A stretch of DNA of 64,000 nucleotides from the NCBI GenBank assembly GCA_911728435.2, contig OU452198.1:38593902-38657901 (forward strand), written 5' to 3'. Shown here piece by piece: positions 9,873 to 21,028 of the stretch. Below the pieces are notes generated by a model. It made no database searches. It worked only from the letters and a program-made list of their open reading frames with translations, and was not told where the DNA came from. The position numbers and the translations under genes were made by a program. The stretch's first letter is position 1. Every line of letters begins with the position of its first letter. The DNA is from Apoderus coryli. Taxonomy: Eukaryota; Arthropoda; Insecta; Coleoptera; Attelabidae.

Positions 9873-11134
9873 GTCACCCTAATATTACAAAGTTCTATGT
9901 AACATTTTTTACGTTTTCTGTTTTTTGATGGTACAAAGTTCTATGTAAAAAATACTGTAATATAAGTTTGGAATGAATCTTGTATGCAACATAGAACCTT
10001 AGTTATCATGAGAAAATCAAGGGTGTATGTAGAAAGATATACGTTTTGGGTATAACAAGGGTGTATGTTAAAACATAGAACTTTGTAACAAATAAATATT
10101 TATTATAAAAGTATTACATGGTTCTATGTTGCAACATACAATCTTGTTATAATATTTTAAATTTGTGTTAATTTCTTTATTCTGATGAAATAAGTAGGTA
10201 GTTTATGCACAGAGTACTGGTAGACCATCCAGAATTTACAGAAATAATTTTATGGAGCGATAGTTGTGTCCCACAAAATAGAAATAGTCTTTTGAGTTAT
10301 GCTCCAAATGCACCAGAACTTACAAAATATAACGATTAAATTTTCGGGTCCAGGTCACTCTTGCATTCAAGATGTCGATACTATACATAGCGTTATAGAG
10401 AGGTCATTGAGCAAAATAAAATAACATTCTCCGGTCTCACATCCCCGCTTTTTATTAAAAGTAAATCGACAGAAACCTTACACAATAATTCCGAAGTAGA
10501 AAGAGGATTTCATAGACTTCTAATATTATCCAAGTCAGTTAAACTTTAACACTGCCATTTTCAAAAGTAGTATGTTTGCAGTTCTCCAGAAAGTTCTTTG
10601 AGCTGAAATATACAATCTTTCAAACCGAATAATGAATCTAACTCGTTCAAAGTCGTTAACTTGCATCAACGAAAACTCAGAAGAGCTCATGTGAAAATGT
10701 GACAGGATTGTTGCACTGCCTCAAAGAAAAGTAGATGCCCTAAAATCGATGTACAAATGGATTCCTGCAATGGATCAGCAATACTGAGTCCATTTTTAAA
10801 CAAAAATAATTACTAGTATAATATATGATTATGTTATTTTGTTAGAAAAGTTAAGTTCCAAAGTTCTATGCTGTGTTGTTTAGAAAAAAGTGTAAGTTCA
10901 AAAATACCAAAGTCCTATGTTTTTTTATATAAAAAATAATTTTTCGAAATTGGTATGTTGTTTTGAAAATGTATTCATCAAAAACTCTTAAATTGATCTC
11001 CATTAACAATCACAATAAAATGAAAATAGAGTTGATATTTAAATTAAGGATTAAAAATCATGCAATTTTTTAAATCAATATATTATCTCAAAACTGGAAT
11101 AATACCACATGCAACCTTGTAATATTAGGGTGAC
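9873..11134 (+). mobile_element. TIR transposon with termini GTCACCCTAATATTAC
   Basis: Left end 9873-9900 and right end 11107-11134 are inverted copies (24 of 28 positions) beginning GTCACCCTAATATTAC. Subterminal regions contain many direct and inverted copies of ACAAAGTTCTATGT (near 9888, 9931, 9982 inverted, 10072 inverted, 10117, 10856, 10907), typical of transposase-binding arrays. A decayed coding stretch lies inside. No clear target duplication. The element is nested in the older TA-flanked element. The superfamily is not recognised with certainty. Confidence 0.75.
10210..10788 (+). pseudogene. Decayed TE-associated protein with WSDSCVPQNRN motif (DUF7869-like)
   Basis: The plus-strand translation, with frameshifts, carries DHPEFTEIILWSDSCVPQNRN, here cited as DHPEFTEIIL followed by WSDSCVPQNRN, then IKFSGPGHSCIQDVDTIHS and VIERSLSK. 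A C-terminal KVDALKSMYKWIPAMDQQY ends at 10788. I recall W(S/T)D(N/S)C..QN(K/R)N followed by PGH and a D..H motif from uncharacterised multi-copy insect proteins grouped as DUF7869-like; the name is from memory. The WSD and VD acidic residues may belong to an RNase H-like fold. Location inside matching TIRs suggests it is the element's own transposase. Confidence 0.55.
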
Positions 11135-11149
11135 GCCCTGTCTTGTGAC

Positions 11150-11830
11150 ATATCGTGTTAAGTAACTTCAAAAGTCTTATCGGTATAGGATAGATAAAAG
11201 CATACACTAAAGTAGTAGACAAAAAGTCCATTATTTTCTAAAAAATAATTTCAAATTCTTGCGGACTTTTCGTAATGTTTCCAGACATGTCTACAGGCTT
11301 GAGTTATGCTAGTTTCGAGGTCATCAACGTCTTGACTGATTTTTAAAAACTTCAGGTTGTAAGTACCCAAAGAAACAAGTCAAGTTTCCATCTTATTCGG
11401 TGTGGTTTTCTAGCGAGTAAGTGATTAATGGTAGGTCCTATTATTTTGCCCCTGAGAATTCCGTTCTACACAATGTGTTTGTTGACAAATTCACTCAGGG
11501 TTTAACTGTTATTTTTCTAGTCATCTCTTCACAAAAGTGTATCCTTCTGTCATGATCGTCTTCACTTTTCACTGAGATGTTGATGAATGAAGTACCTTAT
11601 GTATAAAACCAGCAGAAATGTCAAGTAACTTGGCTACCTTTGGAATTAAAGTGTTAGGATTCATAGCAAAATTACCAGCTTAGATGTGTTGCCGCGATCA
11701 CAATCATTGGTTGACGAGTTTGTATATTACACACCGTCTCAAGTTACCTGACTAAATCAAATACATACTTGTGACTTGCATTTAGTGTTGAAAACTGCTG
11801 CTTTGCTGCGAGCACAACGATTGTATTAAT
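11150..11830 (-). pseudogene. mariner-like (IS630 type) transposase remnant
   Basis: Minus-strand reading across frames gives KLLDISAGFIHKVLHSS, then a broken RIHFCEEMTRKI-NPEF-NGIFRG-IIGPTIN string, then a late block DDLETSITQACRHVWKHYEKS. This is the order HTH, catalytic core, C-terminal helices of insect IS630/mariner-type transposases. Several internal stops and a deleted catalytic section mean it is non-functional. Its position between TA-flanked CAGTG ends supports it as the resident gene of that element. Confidence 0.55.
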
Positions 11831-11859
11831 TTCTTTACAGACTTATTAATTTTATTTGA

Positions 11860-11965
11860 CTAATTATGATGATGAGATTATTCGATCTCGAAACATGTAT
11901 GGTGCTTAACCAATTCACTTATATGAAGTGTATATTGTGGAGTAGACGTCTTTTATTCATATCAT
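11860..11965 (+). repeat. Diverged copy of the palindrome terminal sequence
   Basis: ATGATGAGATTATTCGATCT followed by CGAAACATGT and a downstream GTGGAGTAGACGTCTTTTATT resembles the right arm of the 20-21 kb palindrome (20930-21020), so the palindrome belongs to a dispersed family. Confidence 0.5.
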
Positions 11966-12751
11966 TTATACTCCTCGTCAGAAATGGATTAATTTATAAA
12001 AATAATAATTTTTCAATTTCCCAAAGATGATAATTTAAAACACAAATGGTTACAGGCAACTCTTAGATCTAATTTTAACCCGTCAAACACTTTCCTGGGA
12101 ATCAAATTATACGTGGGGTTAATTAGCTTTAGCCGGATGGAACTTTAAAACAAAATTTCTTTATAACTTTCCATCTATTTTTCCAAATTTGCCGAAATAT
12201 TTGTCAAAAACAGTCCCAATCTCTAGAAAACACTCGAAGAACGAAAATGTGAATAAATCGAACGATTGAAAGAAAAAAATGAATTATTCATAAAGGGCGA
12301 TTTAATTGAAAGTTTAGAAATTTAAGTAAAAATAATGTTGCTAATAACTCGAATATTAAAACAAATTAAAGTTTAGAACCCTCACCGGCCGACTATGTAC
12401 AGTAGACTGGTTTACTAACCGTATTGCGGTGTTGCCATTATCTGTACGTGGCTTGTTTGGAGAAGGCTCTGTGTAGATTATTTATGTTCTCTTTGACAAA
12501 GTATAAACTGTTTTTCAAGAATTCCTGCCTTTATTTCGGAAATGGATTTAACAATTTAATTTATTCTTGGTATACGGATAAAACAATATTAGCTGCTTAA
12601 AATTATTTAGGGTTGGCTGGGAGATGAAAGGGAGGAACATAGTGGTGTTGAAATTCCCCCGCAAAAAAATCTATATGATTTTGCCGAAAATCGGCTCAAC
12701 TTCAGATGGCAAGTAATTCTGTGTGGCAACTTTTAAAATGAAAGCACTGTA

Positions 12752-13190
12752 TGTTTATGAGCGAACATAAAGGTTCACGGTGTTATATTTTTTCCAGGAT
12801 AACATCGTACAAAAATTATAAATCACTGTTTACATTTTTATATCTATCCACCCAGATTTATGCATGAAAAGTATTTATTCCATACCCTTCAAAATGTTTC
12901 TCCATGGAGATGTAACCATTTTAAATTAAATTTGAAATACAACGACTGTCTAATTGTACTGCTCATGCCCTTCAGCCATTGACCATAATCACCTGGAGGA
13001 GTTTTACAATAATTAATAACAATCTTTATCCTTTTGATTTATTTATTTATTTAAATCTTGATAACAGTTTTGATGTGTCCTAACTTTTTTATTTGTGATT
13101 CTATTTCATGATTTTTTTCACTGTGCGATAGATAGATTCATTATAGGATTTCGCTGCATTTGGTCCTGATAAGTTTTGGTTGCTTGAATG
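12752..13190. other. No gene seen
   Basis: AT-rich sequence with no supported coding or repeat feature. Confidence 0.5.
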
Positions 13191-13194
13191 TTTA

Positions 13195-14020
13195 TATACC
13201 AGGGTAAGTCAAAATGATGTTTATAGTCGGAAGTTTAAAATATCCTGTAGGACAAACTTGCAAAACATCCTTGTTGTAACATTATTTACGATAAAGTTGA
13301 TGTGTCTCGAGCATTTTGTTTCTTAAGGCATGTGGCTATCTTATTTCTTTTACGAGCTACGCATTTTTAAATGAAACCCTGCATTTTCATACCATAAGAA
13401 ATAGCGCCTTAATTGCTTGCTCTCCATCGCAATGGTAGCTTGAAGTTTTCTTGGCATCAAATCAATAAGATTGATTATTTTTTCATGAGGAATAGCTTTA
13501 TTTTCAGCATGTTGGTCAATAGAGGTCCCTCTCAAGGTATTTAAAAACAGCGAATCTGGAAAATTTATTCGCCCTTTTTCTTTGGTACGGTCGTGTTATT
13601 TTTAATGGGCCAGCACATTCTCTTTTCTTCGAATAAATCAGTGTTTGGCTGTGTTGAGGCTTATTTCATTTACAAAATAAATATTATGCCCCAATACACC
13701 TGTGAGAAACATCAGAATGTCTAAAACAATTCGCAAAAAGTCTTAAATAAGCCAAAAAAAATATTCCCGTACACCGATTTCTCAAAACTATGTAACTGTA
13801 ACATTCGCTCTTCTTTATCAGGACGGCATCGGCAGTGCTGATCTTTCACCAAATGAGTATGGAAGTATCATTTCTTTGATTTCACTCTGTAATACCGACA
13901 ACTGACGGAACACCAACATGTTGCCTTGTGTATTACCGCTAACACCGTTTCGCAATAATGTAAGACGTGATCACAGCAAGGTAGTCGTAGAACGGTGTTT
14001 GTTTTGAACATATTGAAAAC
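13195..14020 (-). pseudogene. Very decayed mariner-like remnant
   Basis: TATACCAGGGTAAGTCAAA near 13195 looks like a mariner terminus. A 61-codon minus frame (13350-13535) reads IINLIDLMPRKLQATIAMES and on to a GFHL-type end, resembling the C-terminal helices and final Gly-x-His-Phe of IS630/mariner transposases. The rest of the interval shows only scattered similarity. Weak call. Confidence 0.3.
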
Positions 14021-14030
14021 AGTAATGTAT

Positions 14031-14323
14031 TTTACTTTCCCGACCCATAGGGAAAGTATTGTGAACGCGCTAAAAAAAAATTGAGATAAAGACGGATAAG
14101 CATTTTGAAGTTCCCTGAAACGATTAAGACCATTTCCAGATGGAAGTCTTTAACCAATTGAGCTAGATTTTGGTATATGAGTTTGAGGCAGTCCTAGGAT
14201 GAAGCCATTATATTTTGGTTGAAATCGCTTAAGCCTTGTGATAGGGGTGGACACAACCACTAAATTTTCATATATCAGTAGAGGTCGAGTGATAGATACA
14301 TCATTTTAGAGCATTTTTTATCA
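14031..14323 (+). repeat. Family A repeat, copy 2
   Basis: Begins with an 8-bp stem ACTTTCCC (14034-14041) / GGGAAAGT (14050-14057) and then GTGAACGCGCT. The body (AAGACCATTTCCAGATGGAAG, cited as AAGACCATTTCC plus AGATGGAAG; TTGGTTGAAATCGCTTAAGC; AACCACTAAATTTTCATATA) is shared with 17.8-18.0 kb and partly with 47.3-47.5 kb. Confidence 0.75.
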
Positions 14324-15156
14324 TCTTTTGCTTCACACAAAATGCTATGTCATGAAAACGCGTATTCAAAAGCTACAGAATGCATGTTTACGCCTGATCT
14401 TCGGAATTAGAAGAACTGAAAGGATTAGCCATACTCTTCGACTAGTGGGTTGGTTAAACATGGAACAACGGAGATATCTCCACACTGCCTGTCGGTTCTA
14501 TAACGTACTGTGCGACAAATCTCCACCGTATCTATACGAGAAAATCCGTTTTAGAACGGATATACATAATATTAATATACGCCATAAAAACACGCTAACA
14601 CCTCCGGCCCACTCCACCGAACTATTTAAGAGATCCTTTTCTTATGCCATAACAAAGTGTATAAATGGACTGCTAGCTAAATTGAAATCGCTGTCTAAAT
14701 CTCGCTTTAAAACATGCATGAGGGATATGTTGTTTAATGGTCAGCTCGGTTAGCTTCTGGTCCTTTGTATGCTGGTGCAGTGACTCAGGCTCATGATTTT
14801 TCCTTTTTACTGATTTTGGTGCATGTAGATGTATTGCGCTGGTTCAGGTGTGGTTTAACTAAGCTTCGATCAAATTGTTCTGATAAATTGTTACTTCTTT
14901 TTTATGTTCTCTTGATATAAGCACCAATCTACCTATATTCTATGCTATATTATGTTTTTCCTTTATATACAGTTTCTGCTTATGCTGTTTGCTGTATTAT
15001 TATGTATTTATGTATAATTTTAGAATTGTTTAATGAATGTGTTATATGTCATGTAAGCTACTGTATGAATGCATTTTGGGTTAGCTGAGTTATTCTTTGA
15101 ATATTACAGTACTGAAACTCGCTCATGAATAAAGACATTTATTATTATTATTATTA
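14324..15156 (+). mobile_element. 5'-truncated Jockey/CR1-like non-LTR retrotransposon 3' end
   Basis: A C-terminal coding piece (14328-14753) is followed by about 400 bases of 3' UTR and a tail GAATAAAGACATTTATTATT with further TTA units ending near 15156. It is inserted in a mariner fragment: bases from 15157 are mariner 5' leader in reverse orientation. Confidence 0.75.
14328..14753 (+). pseudogene. Non-LTR reverse transcriptase C-terminus
   Basis: A 141-codon open stretch encoding RIQKLQNACLRLIFGIRR, then CRFYNVLCDKSPPYLYEKI, then a tail of short helices ending SRFKTCMRDMLF. This is the post-thumb region seen at the end of Jockey/CR1-like ORF2 proteins (compare 43663-43917 and 60021-60209). 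All catalytic domains are absent because of 5' truncation, so no activity is possible. Confidence 0.75.
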
Positions 15157-15262
15157 TAACTCACAAATCAATAGTCAGGTTGCTGTCAAATTTATACACG
15201 TATCATTTGAAGGTTAGTACTAAATAAAAATCATATGGAAAAAATTCTAGTAACGCCATCTA
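15157..15262 (-). repeat. mariner 5' leader fragment
   Basis: About 100 bases are the reverse complement of 57927-58035, the leader of the split mariner (for example TTTGAAGGTTAGTACTAAAT and AACGCCATCTATGG). This is a second, severed copy, cut by the non-LTR 3' end at 15156. Confidence 0.8.
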
Positions 15263-15992
15263 TGGCCTTTTTGAATGGACTAATATGTTACCGTTTTTAT
15301 TAACTTTCAATTTATAGTAACATTTTGAGTCTTCTTCTACTGAAGGGCCCTGTATGTGGAAATGTATAGGAAATAGTTTTTTTTATGAGCCTTAAATGTT
15401 CGTTCATAGCTAGGGTCATATAATGAATTTGCATATAAATTTTATTAGGGTCAGACATGAAATTATGCATATACGTAAGCCTGAAAGGCAAAAATAATGG
15501 AATCCGCCACATTACTTATATTGAACGGAAAATATAATTTTAGACAGATCACCCTATTCCTACTCCACTACTATACAGTAATATATTCCAATCTTTCCAT
15601 TTATATCACAGTAATATCATGCATTTGCATGTTTTTTTTTGCGGATGGATGTTTACCCCTATAGCGAAAAATATGTCATACAAGTTTCAACACATTTGCA
15701 TAATATTCCTTTTTTTTTTTTGCCTGTGTAGCCATTTTGAATATATAAATGACGCCAAGTTGTGCGATTTTAGAATTTTATGGGAAGTGGCTGAAAATGA
15801 TATACGGAATAGAATTAGGTGTGCATTTGAGAACGCTTAGTATTCCGATCAAATTTGTAATTCTGAAAATGAAAAATTGTACACGACTTTGTGACAACAA
15901 CGCAACGTTGAGTACCCCCAGGTATATACGTAATTTTAAATTGTAATTGAAAAAACAAAGTGATTTGAAATGGGCAGTTAAATACTTTTATA
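15263..15992. other. No gene seen
   Basis: AT-rich spacer. Short overlapping frames at 15619-15946 have no recognisable content. Confidence 0.5.
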
Positions 15993-17359
15993 CAGGGTGT
16001 GCGGAAAAAGGAGGTCAATCCATTAACCACAGATTCCGTGAGCAAAAATAATATGAGTTTTAAGATGTCATTTTTCATTTTTACCCTCCATGTTCAATAT
16101 ACAGGGCGTCAAAGTTGAAAATTTAAAACTAATATTTTTAAATAATTCTAGTATTTATTGAGATATTGGATTCAAATTTAGTGTGTTGCTTCAGCATAAA
16201 GAGCTACTTCTTTCCAAAAAAGAATTTCTTAATAACCGAAATACGGGATGTTCAGTATCCATTGACCCCCCAAGTTTTTATTACCTCCGCCAATGACTTT
16301 TAAACTAAGTTTTTATAGGTTACTATGTATTTCAGATTATTTTTTAACTTTTATAGAAATTGGATAAAATCATTTGTTTTTGAGATATTTTGAAAAGAAT
16401 TGGTACTTGTTGTTTACGCGGCTCACGGTATTTTCACTACTAAATCAAGCATATCTAACTCACTAACCATTACCGTGCATCAAATTAAGTTGTTTTCGAA
16501 AAGGTAATAAAACTAAACACTACGAACACGAAATTGTTTATTATTTTTAACTGAATTTGAAGCATGATAGTCATATTATTTTAAAATCATGAAAAAGTAA
16601 CTAAATAAACATTAGAAAAACTACCAGTCTAAAGAAATTGCTCGATATGACCCCCATTTTTTTCAATGCATATGCGAGCTCTTTTTAGTAAAGAAAATCG
16701 GGGTGGCCATTTAACAGGAGCATCTTGGCCTTGCCCAATCCAGCGTTGGGGAAAGTTTTCATGTAAGCATCTCCTTACATTCCTAGCAAAATGTGCTGGT
16801 GCACCATCAAGTTGAAACCAAATGTTTTGGCTAACTAATTTGACAACAACAAAACATTGCTTAATTAACAGCAGGGTTGCCTGATATTTCAACATTATAG
16901 GATTAGCCAGAGCCGCCGAGGCATCAAACAAAAGCCAATACTTTTCCAAATATCTCAAAACCAAATGAATTTATCCAAATTTTATGAGAGTTCAAAAATA
17001 ATCACAAATACATAGTAACCTATAAAAACTTAGTTTAAAAGTCATTGGCGTACGTAATAAAAGCTTGGGAGGGGTCAAAGGGTACTGAACATCCCGTATT
17101 TTGGCTATTAAGACATTGTTTTTTGTGTTGTTTTTTGGAAAGAAGTAGCTCTTTATGTTGAAGCTACGCACTAAATTTGAATCCAATATCTCAATAAATA
17201 CTAGAATTATTTTAAAATATTTTTTTTAAATTTTCAACTTTGACGCCCTGTATATCGAACATGGAGGGCTGAAATGAAAAATGACATCTTAAAATTCATA
17301 TTATTTTTGCCCAAGGAATCTGTGGTTAACGGATTGACCTCCTTTTTCCGGACACCCTG
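15993..17359 (-). mobile_element. mariner-like transposon with TIRs of about 350 bp
   Basis: Left arm 15993 to about 16345 and right arm about 17010-17359 are inverted copies, starting CAGGGTGTGCGGAAAAAGGA on the left and with two small differences near the right end, flanked by TA (15991-15992 and 17360-17361). A second internal ACAGGGCGTCAAAGTTGAAA block occurs in both arms. Only about 650 bp lie between the arms and they hold a transposase remnant, so the element is a deletion derivative. Confidence 0.8.
16629..16964 (-). pseudogene. mariner-like transposase, internal fragment
   Basis: A minus frame of 111 codons contains IWFQLDGAPAHFARNVRRCL (second catalytic aspartate in QxDGAPAH), then NFPQRWIGQGQDAPVKWPPR, and a C-terminal IEKNGGHIEQFL. 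The stretch that should read SPDLTPLDFFLW is replaced by FSLLKRAR, so the third catalytic residue is lost. The N-terminal HTH part is absent. It belongs to the IS630/mariner group common in insects and is trapped between the long TIRs. Confidence 0.8.
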
Positions 17360-17361
17360 TA

Positions 17362-17754
17362 TAATAGTAATAATCAGCTTATTTGCAGTTCAGTACACAA
17401 CGTAATAAACATTCTACATATAAATACAACAAAAAAATGGAAAAAATATATGTATATCCGCATGAAAAGGTGAAAAAGGCAGTATTACTCATTTTAAATT
17501 TTAACACCTCTACACCTTTCCAAGATTAAAATAAATAAATAAACTCCACACGACACAATTTCAATTAACGCCTTAAAACTTATTAACAATGCAATTTTTT
17601 AACATTTAATTCGCTTACAACAAACAATAAATACATATCTAATGCTCTATTGACATAATTATTGAATATAAAGTCCTTCTGTACCCATAAAACAAAACAA
17701 AAATATATAAAAACAAACTTAAAAAAAATTAACTTGAGAGTATCTATCACCACT
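17362..17754. other. No gene seen
   Basis: AT-rich spacer between the long-TIR element and a family A repeat. Confidence 0.5.
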
Positions 17755-18115
17755 ATTTTTTTACGCTCAAAAAAATTAACATAAAGACGGAAATAACCAT
17801 TTTGACGTTCCCTGAGGCAATTAAGACCATTTCCAGATGGAAGTCTCTCTGTGTGTATTCTTCCACGATAGCGCCCAAACACTTTAACCAATTGCCATTA
17901 GATTTTGGTTGAAATCGCTTAAGCCCTGTGATAGGGTTGGACGCAACCACTAAATTTTCATATATCAGTAGGGGTCGAGTGATACAGCATTTTAAAGCAT
18001 TTTTTATCTTCTTGACAGCGATAGGTCACTTTTGATATTTGCCCCCATAATTCGCATATATTTTTGATTATATTATATAACTTGTCGGGAAAGTTTTGGG
18101 GTGACCGATTTTTTT
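17755..18115 (+). repeat. Family A repeat, copy 3
   Basis: Shares the AAGACCATTTCC body, TCTTCCACGATAGCGC, and TTGGTTGAAATCGCTTAAGC with the copies at 14.1 and 47.3 kb, and ends CTTGTCGGGAAAGTTTTGGG plus GTGACCGATTTTTTT, as at 5.73 kb. Minus-strand frames across it are shadows. Confidence 0.75.
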
Positions 18116-18219
18116 CATTGTTCTCGTATTTATTCGGCAAACAGAATACGCTGTTGAGGTCTGGATGCTTCAATTCCTATGTTATTTGGAGTTTGTAGTA
18201 ATACAGCTGCAAATATTTT

Positions 18220-18500
18220 GCTATAATTCTCTATGTAGTGGGAATACGTAAGGCCCACTTGCTGCGGTCGATAGCGAATCGATGTGGTTGGATTCTCGGC
18301 GACACTTTCGCGAACAACGGCAATATTTTGTTCCGAACGACTTCTACGAGCATGTCAAGGAGTTTTAATGATAGTTACGAATCAGGTTTGGTCGATTTTT
18401 TGGACTACATTCCAAATTGTTCTATCAGAAGGTCGATTTTGAGCGGCAAAAATTCACGTAAAGCACGAAATGCCCTTTTCCTCGATGGGCCATTTTCATA
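18220..18500 (-). pseudogene. mariner-like transposase N-terminal HTH fragment
   Basis: Minus-strand translation, with one frameshift and a stop, gives SDRTIWNVVQKIDQT, then RSRSEQNIAVVRESVAENP, then TSIRYRPQQVGLTY. This is the linker between the two helix-turn-helix motifs of insect IS630/mariner transposases (RSEENI..VRESV.ENP..S.R...). No catalytic domain follows. The 87-codon plus-strand frame here is a shadow. Confidence 0.65.
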
Positions 18501-19991
18501 ATAGGCTTGTATAACTTTAACACTTTATTCGATAGTATATTCCATTCCATAACTACGAGTATTTTTGTTTATGTTTCTAGGTTAGAAATCTCACATTGCT
18601 GTTGACACATACAGTGACGGTTCAAAAATATTTTAGATTGTAATATGGAAACTCAATTCGAATCATCCTTTACTTACATTACATTGAGGTCAAAAAATAT
18701 TGCTGTGCTGTTTTTTTTTTCTTTAACCAAATAAAAATCAAATGCTTTAAACAAGATGTAAAAAGTTCTCTTTTGATACCATAAAAATCACAAAAGACAA
18801 CATCTAAATAAAAAAATAAACCACGTACACACGCGTTCATTAAAAAGCGACAACAAAAGGCAAAAGCTCACATATCACAAAAGGAACCTATTTTCCACTG
18901 TGAGAATTAAAAGCGCTTTATAAATGTTTTCGGATTTTGTTTGATGCATACAAAATTATACCCCATCTCTCTTGTTTTATACAAATTAGTATGTACATGC
19001 CTCTGTCTATCCAAAAATATGTTTTACCTTGACGATATTGTGCATTTTTGCTGTTGTTGAATCCGATTTCAAACAGCGTTAGAAATACGGTCAGCAACAT
19101 CAAACGAATATTCCATTCCATAATTTCAAACACCCGCCAAACGACACGCTACGATTCTGTGTGCTCTTGAAATACAATGACAGAACAATAGTTTCAAGTC
19201 AATTTGACATTGGTGACAGAGTTATTGGAATTTTGTCTTAATGTCGTGAACTAATAATTGTGCTGAACTTATATTATCAATTACGGTAAAGCATTTAGGC
19301 GTGCCTATTTTTCAAAGCTATTGGAAGCTTTGGTTTTTATTAAGGTTTGGCGTTGTTTACCTAATTTTGCACCTGCGTGTTGTCGGTTTCGTTGATTGAA
19401 TTAAATATAACCTACAAAGTAGGTGTTCGTTTAGGAGAACTACCTGACAAAAAATATAAAAACCGAACAAAGTCAGGTTATGTTATGTAAATAATGAAAT
19501 GAGGTTAGTTCAGTGCACTGCAGTAAGCACGCAGAAATACCGACAAGCAGTAATCTTAATAATGTTTCCCTTATTTAAAACATCAAATGCGCATGCGTAC
19601 ATGTCCCAATAAGTAGGGTAATAACTCTCTATTAACAACTAGGACATTATTTTCAAATTATGATGTAAAGGCTTCTATATAGTTAGTTTGGGTTTCTTGG
19701 GCTGAAGTCTGTATAATAAAACAAGAGTTGTCGTTCTACTGTTTAAAAATGATTTTGTTTGCGACGTTTCGGCTGAAATTCAAGCCTTTTTCAATCTAGC
19801 GTCTATATATATAGGTATCTATATATTGGTATTTTAGATGCAAGGAACAACCTTTTTACTTGAGTAACGTTAGATAATCATATATTAGAGTTGATTCATT
19901 GTTGTGTTTCTGCTGATCTATGGACATAATGGAGCTTCTATGTGACATTTGCATTTGATTCCGTGAATACGCATGCTTAACATATTCCATT
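18501..19991. other. No gene seen; one dispersed repeat motif
   Basis: Mostly unassigned AT-rich DNA. At 19745-19795 the string GTTTGCGACGTTTCGGCTGA followed by AATTCAAGCC resembles sequence I associate with the ends of dispersed insect repeats, but no element boundary can be placed. Confidence 0.4.
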
Positions 19992-21028
19992 TTGTAATAG
20001 GAAATAAAAGTCTGACTCCACAAAATCAATTTAATACGTTACACTCAATGTGTTACATCCAAACATGTTTCGAAGCTCACTAGCCTCATCATCAGTGGTA
20101 AATTTCGAGAGAAAATTGTATTTGCAAATATTACACATGACTAGGTTGAGAGTAATGTGTTGAAGTCTGAAAAAGGACCTTTTTTGGTTATAATGTAGTT
20201 ACGTTGTTGTAATTAAATAACTCACCATTTTGAGGAAAAATTTTTGTTAATATTATTAAAATAAAATTATGTTAATACATATTATATCTGGTTTTTCTTT
20301 TTTGTGATCATTGTCAAGAATAGAATTTTTACAAAGTTATGGTCTGTCTTTCTACGCAGTACCTGATAGACAAAATGGTTGATATTTCGATTGTTAATAA
20401 TAATAATATTCAAAATTGGTGGTGTGTATGTTGTTCCCTCTAGTGGGTGGAGGTATGATTAAATTGAATAAATAAATTATAGGAATTTGTTGTTTTGACA
20501 GCGCTCAAAACAACAAATTCCTATAATTTATTTATTCCTATAATTTATTTATTCAATTTAATCATACCTCCACCCACTAGAGGGAACAACATACACACCA
20601 CCAATTTTGAATATTATTATTATTAACAATCGAAATATCAACCATTTTGTCTATCAGGTACTGCGTAGAAAGACACACCATAACTTTGTAAAAATTCTAT
20701 TCTTGACAATGATCACAAAAAAGAAAAACCAGATATAATATGTATTAACATAATTTTATTTTAATAATATTAACAAAAATATTTCCTCAAATTGGTGAGT
20801 TATTTAATTACAACAACGTAACTACATTATAACCAAAAAAGGTCCTTTTTCAGACTTCAACACATTACTCTCAACCTAGTCATGTGTAATATTTGCAAAT
20901 ACAATTTTCTCTCGAAATTTACCACTGATGATGAGGCTAGTGAGCTTCGAAACATGTTTGGATGTAACAGATTGAGTGTAACGTATTAAATTGATTTTGT
21001 GGAGTCAGACTTTTATTTCCTATTACAA
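19992..21028. repeat. Giant palindrome (foldback), arms about 507 and 524 bp
   Basis: Left arm 19992-20498 and right arm 20505-21028 are near-identical reverse complements with only CAGCGC between them. Visible differences are few: a 17-bp unit (CTATAATTTATTTATTC) is duplicated in the right arm, plus scattered substitutions. Arm ends read TTGTAATAGGAAATAAAAGT. The arms include CGAAGCTCACTAGCCTCATC, related to 11.86 kb. There is no coding content. It could be a foldback transposon or an assembly or sequencing hairpin artefact. Confidence 0.9.

Larger units (their letters stand above)
9721..12749 (-). mobile_element. Decayed TA-flanked mariner-like transposon hosting a nested element
   Basis: CAGTGCTTTCATTTTAAAA at 9721 is matched exactly in inverse orientation ending at 12749, with TA on both sides (9719-9720 and 12750-12751). 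Similarity between the arms continues with gaps for roughly 70-100 bases. Between the arms lie a transposon inserted at 9873-11134 and a minus-strand mariner-like transposase remnant (11150-11830). Confidence 0.65.

Noticed and set aside
18238..18501. 87-codon plus-strand frame
   Set aside because: The minus strand reads as the HTH linker of a mariner-like transposase, so this is a shadow.
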